A DNA stretch of 63,093 bases from Nesterenkonia alkaliphila (GTDB taxonomy: Bacteria > Actinomycetota > Actinomycetes > Actinomycetales > Micrococcaceae). The stretch is from NCBI RefSeq assembly GCF_009758175.1, contig NZ_WRPM01000027.1, positions 1 to 63,093 on the forward strand. Direction: 5' to 3'. Shown one piece after another: positions 54,776 to 63,093 of the stretch. Within the stretch, counting starts at the first letter, position 1; each line of letters begins with the position of its first letter. A program made the translations under genes and the position numbers. The notes under the pieces are model-generated. The model was not told the origin of the DNA. It saw only the letters and a program-made list of their open reading frames with translations, and ran no database searches.

Positions 54776-56395
54776 ATGGCAGAGCAGCCCACCTACTACA
54801 TCACCACCGCCATTACCTACCCCAATGGGGAACCGCATATCGGTCACGCCTATGAATACATCTCCGCCGATGTGATGGCCCGGTTCAAGCGACTCGACGG
54901 ATACGAGACCTTCTTTCTCACCGGAACTGATGAGCACGGCCAAAAGGTGCAGCAGAACGCCGAGGCCCAGGGACTGACCCCTAAGGAACTAGTCGATCAG
55001 AACGCCGCCGTCTTCAAACAGGTCGATGACGAGGTACTCAACATCTCCTACGACCGGTTCATCCGCACCACTGACACCGACCACTATGAAGCCTCCCAGG
55101 CCATCTGGCGGCGCATGGTTGAAGCCGGAGACATCTACCTGGATAAATACTCCGGCTGGTACTCGGTGCGCGACGAAGCCTTCTACGCCGAATCCGAGAC
55201 CGAGGTCCGCGAAGACGGGGAACGCTACAGCAAAGAGACCAATACCGAGGTCCACTGGGTAGAGGAGGAATCCTATTTCTTCCGGCTCTCGGCCTATCAG
55301 GACAAACTGCTGAAGTTCTACGCCGATAACCCTGACTACGGCGGCCCACGCAGCCGGTTCAATGAGGTGATCCGGTTTGTGGAGAATGGTCTGAACGATC
55401 TCTCCATCTCCCGCACCACCTTCGACTGGGGAGTTCCGGTGCCCAAGGACCTCACCGAGTCCGAGACCTCCCTAGATCATGTGATGTACGTGTGGGTGGA
55501 CGCCCTGACCAATTACCTCACCGGGGTGGGCTTCCCGAACACCGACTCCGAGTCCTTCGCCAAGTTCTGGCCGGCCGATCTGCATCTGATCGGTAAGGAC
55601 ATTTCCCGGTTCCACTGCATCTTCTGGCCTGCCTTCCTGATGAGTGCTGGCATCGAACTCCCCAAACGGGTCATCATTCACGGCCACCTGCACAACGCAG
55701 GGGTCAAGATGTCCAAATCCATCGGCAATGTGGTGGCACCCTCGGCCTGGGTGGACACCTACGGGTTGGACCCGGTGCGCTTCTTCCTGCTGCGCGAGTT
55801 TCCCTACGGTCAGGACGGCTCCTACACTCATGAGGCCGTGGTGGGCCGGAAGAACTCCGATCTGGCCAATAACCTCGGCAACCTGGCCCAGCGCAGCCTG
55901 TCCATGATCGCGAAGAACTGTCAGGGTGCCATCCCCGAACCCGGGCAGCTGACTGAGGCTGACCAGGCCATCCTGGAGCAGGCGTCGTCGTTATTGGAGA
56001 CCAGCCGCAAGGCCTACGAGGTCCAGGAGTTCCACAAAGCCCTTGAGCGCACCTGGCATGTACTGGGTGAGACCAATGCCTACTTCGCCGAGGCGGCGCC
56101 CTGGAAGCTGGCCAAAGGCGATGCCGCCGAGCAGCAACGGATGCGCACTGTGCTCTATGTGACCGCCGAGGTAATCCGCCGGGTGGCGCTGCTGATCCAG
56201 CCGGTCATCCCGGACTCGGCCACCAAACTGCTGGACGCCCTGGCCGTGGAGGCATCCGGTGACGCCGGGGCCACCAACGCCTCCAACACCGGGCCGCGGT
56301 CATTCGCCGCCTTCGGCGATGCCCTGGTACCCGGCACCCCCATCGCCAAACCCCAGCCCATCTTCCCGAGGCATGAGGAGAAGGAGGACGCATGA
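54776..56395 (+). CDS. metG: Methionyl-tRNA synthetase MetG
   Basis: This 539-residue class I synthetase charges tRNA-Met. The HIGH motif is in [11 protein letters not shown] and KMSKS in [10 protein letters not shown]. The connective-peptide region ([15 protein letters not shown]) lacks zinc-knuckle cysteines, as in the mycobacterial-type enzyme. There is no C-terminal EMAP/Trbp domain. The gene lies between serA and leuB and overlaps leuB by 4 nt. In M. tuberculosis, as I recall, metS is elsewhere, so this placement is unusual. Confidence 0.95.
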   Translation: MAEQPTYYITTAITYPNGEPHIGHAYEYISADVMARFKRLDGYETFFLTGTDEHGQKVQQNAEAQGLTPKELVDQNAAVFKQVDDEVLNISYDRFIRTTDTDHYEASQAIWRRMVEAGDIYLDKYSGWYSVRDEAFYAESETEVREDGERYSKETNTEVHWVEEESYFFRLSAYQDKLLKFYADNPDYGGPRSRFNEVIRFVENGLNDLSISRTTFDWGVPVPKDLTESETSLDHVMYVWVDALTNYLTGVGFPNTDSESFAKFWPADLHLIGKDISRFHCIFWPAFLMSAGIELPKRVIIHGHLHNAGVKMSKSIGNVVAPSAWVDTYGLDPVRFFLLREFPYGQDGSYTHEAVVGRKNSDLANNLGNLAQRSLSMIAKNCQGAIPEPGQLTEADQAILEQASSLLETSRKAYEVQEFHKALERTWHVLGETNAYFAEAAPWKLAKGDAAEQQRMRTVLYVTAEVIRRVALLIQPVIPDSATKLLDALAVEASGDAGATNASNTGPRSFAAFGDALVPGTPIAKPQPIFPRHEEKEDA

Positions 56396-57456
56396 GCAGC
56401 TTCAGCATCGCGGTGATCGGTGGAGACGGGATCGGTCCCGAGGTCACCGCTGAGGCCCGCCGGGTAATGGACGCCGCCCTGGAGAACGACGACGCCGCCA
56501 CCCTCGAGTACACCGAGTACAGCCTGGGCACCCAGCACTGGGTGGAGACCGGGGAGACCCTCAACGATGACACGCTTGAGGCGCTGCGCGGACATGACGC
56601 GATCCTCTTCGGGGCAGTCGGCGCGGATCCCCAGGACAAGCGGATCCCCTCCGGGGTGATCGAGCGTGACCTGCTGCTGAAGCTGCGCTTCGAGCTTGAC
56701 CACGCGGTCAACCTGCGCCCCTCCCGGACCTACCCCGGGGTGATCACCCCGCTGGCCTCCGATGAGGGCTTTGACTTTGTCGTGGTCCGTGAGGGCACCG
56801 AGGGACCCTATGTGGGCAACGGCGGCAGCATCCGCAGGGGCACAGCCCAGGAGGTCGCCACCGAGACCTCGCTGAACACCGCATACGGGGTGCACCGGGT
56901 GGTGCTGGAGGCCTTTGAGCGTGCCGCCGCCCGCCGCGGCCACCTGACCCTGGTGCATAAGCACAATGTGCTCACCCACGCCGGGGACCTCTGGCGCCGC
57001 ACAGTGGAGGCGGTCGCCGCCGAGCACCCCCGGGTGAGTTGGGACTATATGCATGTGGACGCTGCCACCATCCACATGGTCACCAACCCCCAGCGCTTTG
57101 ATGTGATCGTCACCGATAACCTCTTCGGCGATATCCTCACCGACCTGGCCGGAGCAGTCTCCGGGGGCATCGGACTGTCCCCCTCGGCCTCGATCAACGT
57201 GGCCGGCACGGCGCCATCCATGTTTGAACCCGTGCACGGCTCCGCCCCGGATATCGCCGGGCAGGGCATCGCTGATCCCACCGCAGCAGTGCTCTCCGCG
57301 GCCTTGCTGCTGGAGCATCTGGGAATCCGCGACGCCGCCACACGGATTGAGCAGGCCGTGCTCACCCAGCTCACCGACTGGGCCGAGCAGGGAACCGGCG
57401 CCGGGCTGAGCACATCGCAGAAGGGGCAAGCCTACGCCGCCGCGGTCTCCCGTTAG
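56392..57456 (+). CDS. leuB: 3-isopropylmalate dehydrogenase LeuB
   Basis: This 354-residue NAD enzyme performs oxidative decarboxylation of 3-isopropylmalate in leucine synthesis. It has [12 protein letters not shown], the actinobacterial [13 protein letters not shown] loop, catalytic lysine in [27 protein letters not shown] and [20 protein letters not shown]. It is translationally coupled to metG. A paralogous family member with a different loop is at 48254. Confidence 0.95.
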   Translation: MSSFSIAVIGGDGIGPEVTAEARRVMDAALENDDAATLEYTEYSLGTQHWVETGETLNDDTLEALRGHDAILFGAVGADPQDKRIPSGVIERDLLLKLRFELDHAVNLRPSRTYPGVITPLASDEGFDFVVVREGTEGPYVGNGGSIRRGTAQEVATETSLNTAYGVHRVVLEAFERAAARRGHLTLVHKHNVLTHAGDLWRRTVEAVAAEHPRVSWDYMHVDAATIHMVTNPQRFDVIVTDNLFGDILTDLAGAVSGGIGLSPSASINVAGTAPSMFEPVHGSAPDIAGQGIADPTAAVLSAALLLEHLGIRDAATRIEQAVLTQLTDWAEQGTGAGLSTSQKGQAYAAAVSR

Positions 57457-57502
57457 ACTGACCCACACAACCTGCCCGCTGCTTCACGAAGGGACGCCCA
57501 GC

Positions 57503-58579
57503 ATGACCGCCTTCCAGTACATCCAGCATCCGAGCCCCACCTCTGAGGACCAGATTGCACAGATTCTGAAAGACCCGGGGTTCGGCACCAACTTCACCGA
57601 CCACACTGCGGTGATCGACTGGACCCTCGACGGCGGCTGGGCCAACCCCAGGGTGGAGGCCTACGGGCCGATCCCGCTGGACCCGGCGGCCTCAGTGCTG
57701 CACTATGGCCAGGAGATCTTTGAGGGCCTGAAGGCGTATAAGCACTCCGACGGCGGCATCTACACCTTCCGGCCGCAGGCCAATGCCGCACGGCTGAACA
57801 AGTCTGCCCACCGCATGGCGCTTCCGGCGCTGGATGAGAATCTGTTCCTGGAGTCCCTGGAGCAGCTGGTGGCCGTGGATAAGAGCTGGGTGCCCACCGG
57901 AGAGGGCGAGGCCCTGTACCTGCGCCCCTTCATGTTCGCCACCGAGGCCTTCCTGGGGGTGCGCCCGGCCCAGGAGGTCAGCTACCGGGTGATCGCCTCA
58001 CCGGCAGGCAACTACTTCGGCGGGGAGCTGAAACCAGTGCGGATCTGGGTCTCGCGCGACTACGCCCGGGCGGCCCCCGGCGGCACCGGGGACGCAAAGA
58101 CCGGCGGCAACTACGCGGCCTCTCTGCTGCCTCAGCAGCAGGCCGCGGAGAACGGCTGCCAGCAGGTGCTGTTCCTGGATCCGCTGCATGACAATGCCAT
58201 CGAGGAGCTCGGCGGCATGAACGTCTTCCTGGTCACCAACGATGGCCGGCTCCTCACCCCTGAGCTGACCGGCACCATCCTTGAAGGGGTGACCCGCTCC
58301 TCGGTGATCCAACTGGCCAAGGATCGCGGTCTGACCGTGGAGGAACGGCGCATCACCTTAGATGAATGGGATGCCGGAGTCACCGAGGGCACTATCACTG
58401 AGGTCTTCGCCTGCGGCACCGCTGCGGTGATCACCCCGATCGGTGAGCTGGTGGACGGGGATAAGGTCATCGCCTCCACCGGCACCGGTGAGGTCACCCA
58501 GGCCATCCGCGAGGAGCTGCTGGGCATCCAGACCGGCACCGTGGAGGACCGGCACAACTGGCTGCACCGCCTGGCCTGA
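57503..58579 (+). CDS. ilvE: Branched-chain amino-acid aminotransferase IlvE
   Basis: This 358-residue fold-type IV PLP enzyme performs the last step of valine, leucine and isoleucine synthesis with glutamate. The PLP lysine is in GDAKTGGNYAASL. Other signatures are HYGQEIFEGLKAYK, FLDPLHDNAIEELGGMNVF, GVTRSSVIQLAKDRG and EVFACGTAAVITPIG. It starts 46 nt after leuB and completes the branched-chain set here with ilvD, ilvBNC and leuB; leuA, leuC and leuD are not in the window. Confidence 0.95.
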   Translation: MTAFQYIQHPSPTSEDQIAQILKDPGFGTNFTDHTAVIDWTLDGGWANPRVEAYGPIPLDPAASVLHYGQEIFEGLKAYKHSDGGIYTFRPQANAARLNKSAHRMALPALDENLFLESLEQLVAVDKSWVPTGEGEALYLRPFMFATEAFLGVRPAQEVSYRVIASPAGNYFGGELKPVRIWVSRDYARAAPGGTGDAKTGGNYAASLLPQQQAAENGCQQVLFLDPLHDNAIEELGGMNVFLVTNDGRLLTPELTGTILEGVTRSSVIQLAKDRGLTVEERRITLDEWDAGVTEGTITEVFACGTAAVITPIGELVDGDKVIASTGTGEVTQAIREELLGIQTGTVEDRHNWLHRLA

Positions 58580-58593
58580 TCCCCGCGGCCAGC

Positions 58594-60285
58594 TCAGAGC
58601 TTGGCCAAGGTGTGCTCGAGGTCGTCCAGGCCAAGGGCGCCCAGGCTGAGCGCCTTCATATGCCAGGCCTTGAGGTCAAACTCCTCACCCCGTGACTCCG
58701 CGGCGGCCCGAGCTGCCTCGCGCCCGGCCAGCCAGACGCGCTCGCCGAGCTTATAGCTGATCGCCTGCCCCGGCCAGCCCAGGTAGCGGATGATTTCCGA
58801 GGCCACGAACTCATCAGGACTGCCAGTGTGCGCATTGAGGAACTCCTCAGCCAGTTCCCGTGTCCAGGTCTGGCCGGGACCGATGGGGGAGTCCTCGGGC
58901 ACCTTCAGCTCCAGGTGCATACCCAGATCGATCACCACCCGGATGGCCCGCAAGATCTGGGCGTCCAGGTAGCCCAGCCGCTCCTCGGCGTCGAAGTAGC
59001 CCAGCTCATCCATCAGCCGCTCGGCGTACAGTGCCCAGCCCTCGGTCATTCCGGATGAGGAGCCCAGAGTAGTCTGATAGAGCGAAAGGTCCTTGGCGAC
59101 ATGCGCCCACTGTGCAAACTGCAGATGGTGACCTGGCACGCCCTCGTGGTACCAGGTGGAGACCAGATCATAGACCGGGAACACTGTGCGCCCCAGCGTG
59201 GGCAACCAGGTGCGGCCCGGCCGGGAGAAGTCCACGGCAGGCCGCGTGTAGTACGGAGCGGCAGCTGAGCCTGACGGAGCGATCATCGCCTCCACCTGCT
59301 TCACTGGTTCGGCAATGTCAAAGTGCTTGCCGTCCAGCTCAGCGATCGCGGCGTCCATCATCTCCTGCAGCCAGGCGCGGACCTCCTCCACGCCCTCCAC
59401 CCGGCGGCCATGCTCATCCAGCCAGGCCATCGCCTCCACTGGGGTTGCCCCGGGCTTGATCTGCTCGGCAAGCTCCACCATCTCAGCCTGGATCCGCTGG
59501 TACTCGGCCCAGCCCCAGGCGTAGACCTCCTCCGGATCAATGCTGGCACCCATGAATCGGCGGGTGCTCAGCAGATACCGCTGACGTCCCGCAGCATCCG
59601 CAGTGCCCTGAGCATCAGGCAGATACTCCTCGCGCAGGTAGGTGCGCATCGCGGCCACAGCTTCTACGGCGCCCTCGGCCGCTGAGTTCAGTTCAGCCTG
59701 GAGGGACTCCGGGCCCTTGGCGGCGAACTGATGGAACCAGGACTGCTCACCCTCAAGCCACTCGCCGAGCTGGTCGATGACCGTCTCCACCTGCAGCGGT
59801 GCGGAGGTGAGCCGGCGGCGTCGCCCCTCATCCAAGGTCTGGCGCAGCGAGGCGTAGCTGTCCGGGAACTTGGCCAGCCGGCGCGCGATCACCGCCCAGT
59901 CCTCCTCGGTGGCTTGCGGCATCAGCAGGAACAGGGAACGTGCCGCGTGCACGGGCGAGCCGATATTGCGCAGCACCCGCAGGTTCTCCCCAGACTCATG
60001 GGCCTCCAGCTCCACGCCGATCCGGTCCCGCAGCAGGGCAGCGCAGCGGGCCTCCACCTCATCGAAGCCTTCAGGGGTGGCATCCTCCATAGCGTCCAGC
60101 TCAGCGAGCACCCGGCGGCCCAGCTCCGCCCGGGCCTGGGACTTGGCCGGGGAGTAGTCGGGCATCCGGTCATCGCCTGGCTTCAGACCCAGCATGGTGG
60201 CCACGGAGGGCTCCAGCTCAGCGAGTTCATGGACAAAGGCATCAGCCAACTGACGGGGAGTGGAAGCGGAGAAATGGTTGCTCAT
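58594..60285 (-). CDS. DUF885 family protein, probable metallopeptidase-like
   Basis: This 563-residue protein starts MSNHFSASTPRQLADAFVHE and belongs to the DUF885 family. The zinc-site motif HEGVPGHHLQFAQ (near residue 380) resembles HExxH-type metallopeptidases; some family members have been linked to dipeptidase or carboxypeptidase activity, but the substrate here is unknown. There is no signal peptide, so it is probably cytoplasmic. ATG 60285 is chosen because it gives the family N terminus; the frame runs far upstream as a shadow of the FAH gene. It converges with ilvE and diverges from the FAH-gltX frame. Confidence 0.88.
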   Translation of the reverse strand: MSNHFSASTPRQLADAFVHELAELEPSVATMLGLKPGDDRMPDYSPAKSQARAELGRRVLAELDAMEDATPEGFDEVEARCAALLRDRIGVELEAHESGENLRVLRNIGSPVHAARSLFLLMPQATEEDWAVIARRLAKFPDSYASLRQTLDEGRRRRLTSAPLQVETVIDQLGEWLEGEQSWFHQFAAKGPESLQAELNSAAEGAVEAVAAMRTYLREEYLPDAQGTADAAGRQRYLLSTRRFMGASIDPEEVYAWGWAEYQRIQAEMVELAEQIKPGATPVEAMAWLDEHGRRVEGVEEVRAWLQEMMDAAIAELDGKHFDIAEPVKQVEAMIAPSGSAAAPYYTRPAVDFSRPGRTWLPTLGRTVFPVYDLVSTWYHEGVPGHHLQFAQWAHVAKDLSLYQTTLGSSSGMTEGWALYAERLMDELGYFDAEERLGYLDAQILRAIRVVIDLGMHLELKVPEDSPIGPGQTWTRELAEEFLNAHTGSPDEFVASEIIRYLGWPGQAISYKLGERVWLAGREAARAAAESRGEEFDLKAWHMKALSLGALGLDDLEHTLAKL

Positions 60286-60351
60286 GGCAACTATCCTGCC
60301 AGAGGCGGCGTCGTGCACAAACCCGCCCCGCCGTGGCCACACCAAGGGCGA

Positions 60352-60357
60352 TAGAGT
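60352..60357 (+). promoter_or_regulatory. Leaderless -10 box before the FAH-gltX frame
   Basis: TAGAGT ends 6 nt before ATG 60364, which fits a leaderless transcript. No Shine-Dalgarno sequence is visible. The 78-nt divergent gap to the DUF885 gene also holds one copy of GGCGGCGTCGT at 60304-60314. Confidence 0.5.
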
Positions 60358-60363
60358 GGGCGC

Positions 60364-62736
60364 ATGCGCATTGCACGTTTCGTCACTGATTCTGATCCTG
60401 CCTACGGAGTGGTCACCGGCGAGCCCGGCGAGGAGATGATCAGCCAGCTGGTGGGCGATCCCTTCTACCAGGGCATCCAAGAGGCCGGTCAGACCCATAA
60501 GCTGGCCGATGTGCGGCTGGTCGCTCCGATCATCCCCCGCTCCAAGCTGATCGGCGTGGGCAAGAACTACGCTGACCACGCCAAGGAGATGGGCGGGGAG
60601 CCGCCGGCCTCGCCGCTGCTGTTCCTGATGCCCAATACTGCGGTGGTCGGGCCCAATGAACCGGTGGCCCTGCCCAGCTTCTCCGAGGAGGTCAGCTACG
60701 AGGCCGAGCTTGCCGTGGTGATCGGGCGGATCTGCAAGGATGTGCCCCTGGAGCGGGTTGACGAGGTGATCTTCGGCTACACCGTAGCCAATGATCTCAC
60801 CGCACGCGACGCCCAGCGCACCGACGGGCAGTGGGCCCGCGCCAAGGGTTTCGACGGCTCCGCCCCCCTGGGGCCCTGGATCGAGACCGAGCTGGACCCC
60901 GAGGGCCTGCGCATCTGCGGGAGGCTCAACGGCAACACCGTCCAGGACGGCAACACCGCCCAGATGATCTTCGGTGTCCCCGAACTGATCACCTACATCT
61001 CCCAGGCGATGACCCTGCTGCCCGGCGATGCGATCCTCACCGGCACCCCCGCCGGGGTCGGGCTGCTCGCCGAGGGGGATACCTTCGAGGCTGAGGTCGA
61101 GGGCATCGGGGTGCTGCGCAACACCTTCCGCGCCTGCGCCGTTCCCCCTACGACGCCGCCCCACTCACCACTTTCTGACCAGGAGACTCGTTCACCACCT
61201 ATGAGCACCCCCACTGCAGCCCCTGCTGATGTTCCCGCCGTTGACGCCGCTACGCCGGTGCGCGTGCGGTTCTGCCCCTCACCCACCGGCACCCCGCATG
61301 TGGGCCTGATCCGCACCGCCCTGTTCAACTGGGCCTACGCCCGGCACACCGGCGGCAAGCTGATCTTCCGGATCGAGGACACCGACGCCACCCGCGACAC
61401 TGAGGAGTCCTACCTCCAGCTGCTGGAGGCCCTGCGCTGGCTGGGCATCGACTGGGATGAGGGCGTGGAGACCGGGGGTCCGCATGAGCCCTACCGGCAG
61501 TCCCAGCGCTCCGAGATCTACCAGGACGTGATCGCCAAGCTGAGGCACGCCGGCTACATCTACGAGTCCTACTCCACCCCCGAGGAGGTCGAGGCCCGGC
61601 ACCAGGCGGCCGGCCGCGACCCCAAACTCGGCTATGACAACTATGACCGCCAGCTCACCGCCGAGCAGGTGGAGGCCTTCCGTGCGGAGGGCCGGGAACC
61701 GGTGCTGCGGCTGCGGATGCCGGATGAGGACATCACCTTCACCGATCTGGTGCGCGGGGAGATCACCTTCAAGGCCGGCTCCACCCCGGACTTTGTGGTG
61801 GTGCGCGCCAACGGGCAGCCGCTCTACACCCTGGTCAACCCGGTGGATGATGCGCTGATGGAGATCACCCATGTGCTGCGCGGTGAGGATCTGCTCTCCT
61901 CCACGCCTCGGCAGATCGCCCTGTACCGGGCGCTGCACGCAGTGGGTGTGGCCAAGTACATGCCGGCCTTCGGTCATCTTCCCTATGTGATGGGGGAGGG
62001 GAATAAGAAGCTCTCCAAACGGGACCCGGAGTCCAATCTCTTCCATCACCGCGACCGCGGTTTTGTGCGCGAAGGCCTGCTGAACTACTTGGCGCTGCTG
62101 GGCTGGTCGCTCAGCGCTGATGAGGACATCTTCACCGTGGATGAGCTGGTGGAGCACTTCGATGTGGCCGATGTGCTCGGCAACCCGGCCCGGTTCGATG
62201 TGAAGAAGGCCGAGGCGATCAACGGCACCCATATCCGGAGGCTGGATCCCAAGGACTTCCGGGATCGGATGGTGCCCTATCTGCAGGCGTTGGGTCTGGT
62301 GGGCGATGAGCTCTCCGGACGTGAGGCGCAGCTGCTCGACGGCGCAGCCCCGTTAGTTCAGGAGCGGATCGCACTGCTGGGTGAGGGTGCGGACATGATG
62401 GCCTTCCTGTTTGTGGCTGATGACCAACTGGAGGTTGAGGATAAGGCGTTCAGTGGCCTGGGGGATCAGGTGTTGGAGACCCTCGACGCCGCCACCTCGG
62501 CTCTGCAGGGCATCGCAGAGTCTGAGTGGACCACAGAGAACATCGAGGAGGCGCTGCGCCAGGCGCTGATCGAAGGGCTGGAGCTGAAGCCCCGCAAGGC
62601 CTTTGGTGCGGTGCGCTCTGCGGTATCGGGGCGGCGGGTCTCGCCTCCGCTGTTCGAGTCCATGGAGCTGCTGGGCCGGGAGTCCTCGCTGGCGCGGCTG
62701 GCCCGATTCCGGGGCCTGGTAGAGGCCCGCGGCTAG
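60364..62736 (+). CDS. Continuous frame: fumarylacetoacetate-hydrolase domain fused to glutamyl-tRNA synthetase
   Basis: A single 790-residue frame joins two normally separate proteins. Residues 1-about 258 are a complete FAH-family domain ([13 protein letters not shown], metal-binding acids in [33 protein letters not shown]) that relatives use as acylpyruvase or hydratase/isomerase. A Pro/Ser/Thr-rich linker (about 259-279) lacks a stop codon, and GltX follows from MSTPTAAP (residue 280). Homologous FAH and gltX genes are adjacent but separate in other actinobacteria. No frameshift is needed to read through. It may be a true fusion, or GltX may start independently at 61201 (see that entry). 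Confidence 0.75.
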   Translation: MRIARFVTDSDPAYGVVTGEPGEEMISQLVGDPFYQGIQEAGQTHKLADVRLVAPIIPRSKLIGVGKNYADHAKEMGGEPPASPLLFLMPNTAVVGPNEPVALPSFSEEVSYEAELAVVIGRICKDVPLERVDEVIFGYTVANDLTARDAQRTDGQWARAKGFDGSAPLGPWIETELDPEGLRICGRLNGNTVQDGNTAQMIFGVPELITYISQAMTLLPGDAILTGTPAGVGLLAEGDTFEAEVEGIGVLRNTFRACAVPPTTPPHSPLSDQETRSPPMSTPTAAPADVPAVDAATPVRVRFCPSPTGTPHVGLIRTALFNWAYARHTGGKLIFRIEDTDATRDTEESYLQLLEALRWLGIDWDEGVETGGPHEPYRQSQRSEIYQDVIAKLRHAGYIYESYSTPEEVEARHQAAGRDPKLGYDNYDRQLTAEQVEAFRAEGREPVLRLRMPDEDITFTDLVRGEITFKAGSTPDFVVVRANGQPLYTLVNPVDDALMEITHVLRGEDLLSSTPRQIALYRALHAVGVAKYMPAFGHLPYVMGEGNKKLSKRDPESNLFHHRDRGFVREGLLNYLALLGWSLSADEDIFTVDELVEHFDVADVLGNPARFDVKKAEAINGTHIRRLDPKDFRDRMVPYLQALGLVGDELSGREAQLLDGAAPLVQERIALLGEGADMMAFLFVADDQLEVEDKAFSGLGDQVLETLDAATSALQGIAESEWTTENIEEALRQALIEGLELKPRKAFGAVRSAVSGRRVSPPLFESMELLGRESSLARLARFRGLVEARG
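61201..62736 (+). CDS. gltX: Glutamyl-tRNA synthetase GltX (alternative internal start)
   Basis: These 511 residues are a full class Ib Glu[21 protein letters not shown] (HIGH motif), [50 protein letters not shown] (KMSKS motif) and an anticodon-binding helical domain. In bacteria lacking GlnRS it also makes Glu-tRNA-Gln. ATG 61201 is a natural gltX start. CAGGAG lies 13-14 nt upstream, which is far for a ribosome binding site, so translation could instead continue from the FAH domain. tRNA-Gln and tRNA-Glu follow. E. coli HipA phosphorylates GltX, so this may be the target of the HipA at 23302; that is inference. Confidence 0.9.
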   Translation: MSTPTAAPADVPAVDAATPVRVRFCPSPTGTPHVGLIRTALFNWAYARHTGGKLIFRIEDTDATRDTEESYLQLLEALRWLGIDWDEGVETGGPHEPYRQSQRSEIYQDVIAKLRHAGYIYESYSTPEEVEARHQAAGRDPKLGYDNYDRQLTAEQVEAFRAEGREPVLRLRMPDEDITFTDLVRGEITFKAGSTPDFVVVRANGQPLYTLVNPVDDALMEITHVLRGEDLLSSTPRQIALYRALHAVGVAKYMPAFGHLPYVMGEGNKKLSKRDPESNLFHHRDRGFVREGLLNYLALLGWSLSADEDIFTVDELVEHFDVADVLGNPARFDVKKAEAINGTHIRRLDPKDFRDRMVPYLQALGLVGDELSGREAQLLDGAAPLVQERIALLGEGADMMAFLFVADDQLEVEDKAFSGLGDQVLETLDAATSALQGIAESEWTTENIEEALRQALIEGLELKPRKAFGAVRSAVSGRRVSPPLFESMELLGRESSLARLARFRGLVEARG

Positions 62737-62751
62737 TTTCGAGCCGACTCC

Positions 62752-62844
62752 GCGCATACTCCCAACAGTTGTTGCAACGACTCTTAGAATCCGCCCCCCC
62801 TGAGATCTGGGCGATTTGTGCAACATTCCCTGGGAGTTTCGCGC
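62752..62844 (+). ncRNA. Nested stem-loop element between gltX and tRNA-Gln
   Basis: Four nested helices pair in order: GCGC (62752-62755) with GCGC (62841-62844), ACTCCCA (62758-62764) with TGGGAGT (62831-62837), GTTGCA (62771-62776) with TGCAAC (62819-62824), and CGCCC (62792-62796) with GGGCG (62809-62813). The second and third helices are separated by 6 nt on both sides. The loop contains the palindrome AGATCT. It could be a gltX terminator, a processed RNA or a DNA-level dyad; no known family is recognised. Confidence 0.45.
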
Positions 62845-62867
62845 TGCAGCACTGGGTCCACCGCAGT

Positions 62868-62897
62868 TTGCGCGGCAGTGATCTCCTGCTGTAAGAT
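62868..62897 (+). promoter_or_regulatory. Probable promoter of the tRNA-Gln/tRNA-Glu unit
   Basis: TTGCGC (62868-62873) and TAAGAT (62892-62897) form an 18-nt-spaced promoter that would start transcription about 28 nt before tRNA-Gln. No other promoter-like pair is seen in the gap. Confidence 0.5.
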
Positions 62898-62931
62898 TTA
62901 CTGCTGTTGCCCCGGCTGAGCCGGTAAGCAA

Positions 62932-63003
62932 TGGGCTATGGTGTAATTGGCAACACAGCGGTTTCTGGTACCGTCGTTCTAGGTTCGAGTCCTAGTAGCC
63001 CAG
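62932..63003 (+). tRNA. tRNA-Gln(CTG)
   Basis: Acceptor strands TGGGCTA and TAGCCCA pair with discriminator G. The anticodon stem GCGGT/ACCGT encloses TTCTGGT, giving CTG. The T-loop is TTCGAGT. CCA is not encoded. It lies directly downstream of gltX, whose product probably charges it with glutamate before amidation. Confidence 0.93.
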
Positions 63004-63032
63004 CGAATCACGTCAGTACTGATGCGATTCAC

Positions 63033-63093
63033 GGCCCCATCGTATAGCGGCCTAGTACGCCGCCCTCTCACGGCGGTAACGCGGGTTCGAATC
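63033..63093 (+). tRNA. tRNA-Glu(CTC), 3' end cut by window edge
   Basis: The sequence starts GGCCCCATCGTATAGCGG. The anticodon stem CCGCC/GGCGG encloses CTCTCAC, giving CTC (glutamate). The T-arm is entered (GCGGGTTCGAATC) before the window ends, so the 3' acceptor strand is missing. It is 29 nt after tRNA-Gln. Confidence 0.93.

Noticed and set aside
58588-58608. Terminator between ilvE and the DUF885 gene
   Set aside because: GGCCAGCTC/GAGCTTGGCC can pair, but the loop would be only about one base and there is no T tract, so I did not list it.
62725-62756. Simple terminator directly after gltX
   Set aside because: CGGCT/AGCCG is only 5 bp; the larger nested structure starting at 62752 is the better candidate.
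1-63093. CRISPR arrays, insertion sequences or prophage genes
   Set aside because: I saw no regularly spaced repeats with spacers, no transposase-like proteins with terminal repeats, and no phage structural genes on either strand.

Overview
The window is high-GC Gram-positive chromosome. Gene order points to Actinobacteria, order Micrococcales, probably a Micrococcaceae-type genome; Nesterenkonia is only a guess. The signs are rib-his-trp-lgt-gltBD-pyk-pdtaR and ilvBNC-serA-leuB-ilvE-FAH-gltX-tRNA gene order, ATGA-coupled operons, GTG starts, leaderless promoters, an ANTAR regulator and an LAXTG-type sortase signal. There are no insertion sequences, phage genes or CRISPR arrays.

1-21.5 kb is core metabolism on the + strand. 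A 3' tRNA-Gly fragment and terminator are followed by an FMN riboswitch and a riboflavin operon: ribM (importer), ribD, a three-domain ribE-ribB-ribA fusion, and ribH. This runs into hisE-hisG, hisF-hisI, trpE, two small membrane proteins, trpC-trpB-trpA, lgt, gltB-gltD, pyk and tRNA-Leu. trpD, trpG and the other his genes lie outside the window.

21.5-24.7 kb, behind tRNA-Leu, is a lower-GC accessory patch: a decayed VapBC pair (the toxin is frameshifted), a reverse-strand M23-like peptidase and an apparently intact HipBA toxin-antitoxin pair under a 44-bp dyad. Next come a SWIM/SNF2 helicase, the ANTAR regulator pdtaR, and a reverse GntR/DUF1648 operon with its own operator.

28.9-33.6 kb holds a repeat-bearing intergenic region and a 1381-residue secreted, sortase-anchored, multi-CBM GH10 xylanase whose promoter carries a CRP/GlxR-like box. 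33.6-36.4 kb is a class III aminotransferase and its PucR-type regulator, which share a candidate operator.

36.5-57.5 kb is branched-chain amino-acid synthesis, split in two. ilvD stands apart from ilvBNC because an about 11-kb catabolic cluster lies between them. That cluster is an FCD/GntR regulator, a five-domain oligopeptide-type ABC importer, an amidase, a short-chain dehydrogenase, an aldehyde dehydrogenase and a divergent isocitrate/isopropylmalate-type dehydrogenase. Both of its promoter regions carry nearly the same 17-bp palindrome next to a CRP-like box, so it looks like one regulon for an unidentified amide- or peptide-like nutrient. ilvBNC has a classical attenuator with a Val-rich leader peptide; serA, metG, leuB and ilvE follow.

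58.6-63.1 kb has a reverse DUF885 peptidase-like gene, an open frame joining a fumarylacetoacetate-hydrolase domain to glutamyl-tRNA synthetase, an 80-90-nt nested stem-loop, and tRNA-Gln plus the start of tRNA-Glu. The points most worth checking are the two fusions, the paired-operator catabolic cluster, the stem-loop, and an over-represented 11-mer, GGCGGCGTCGT.
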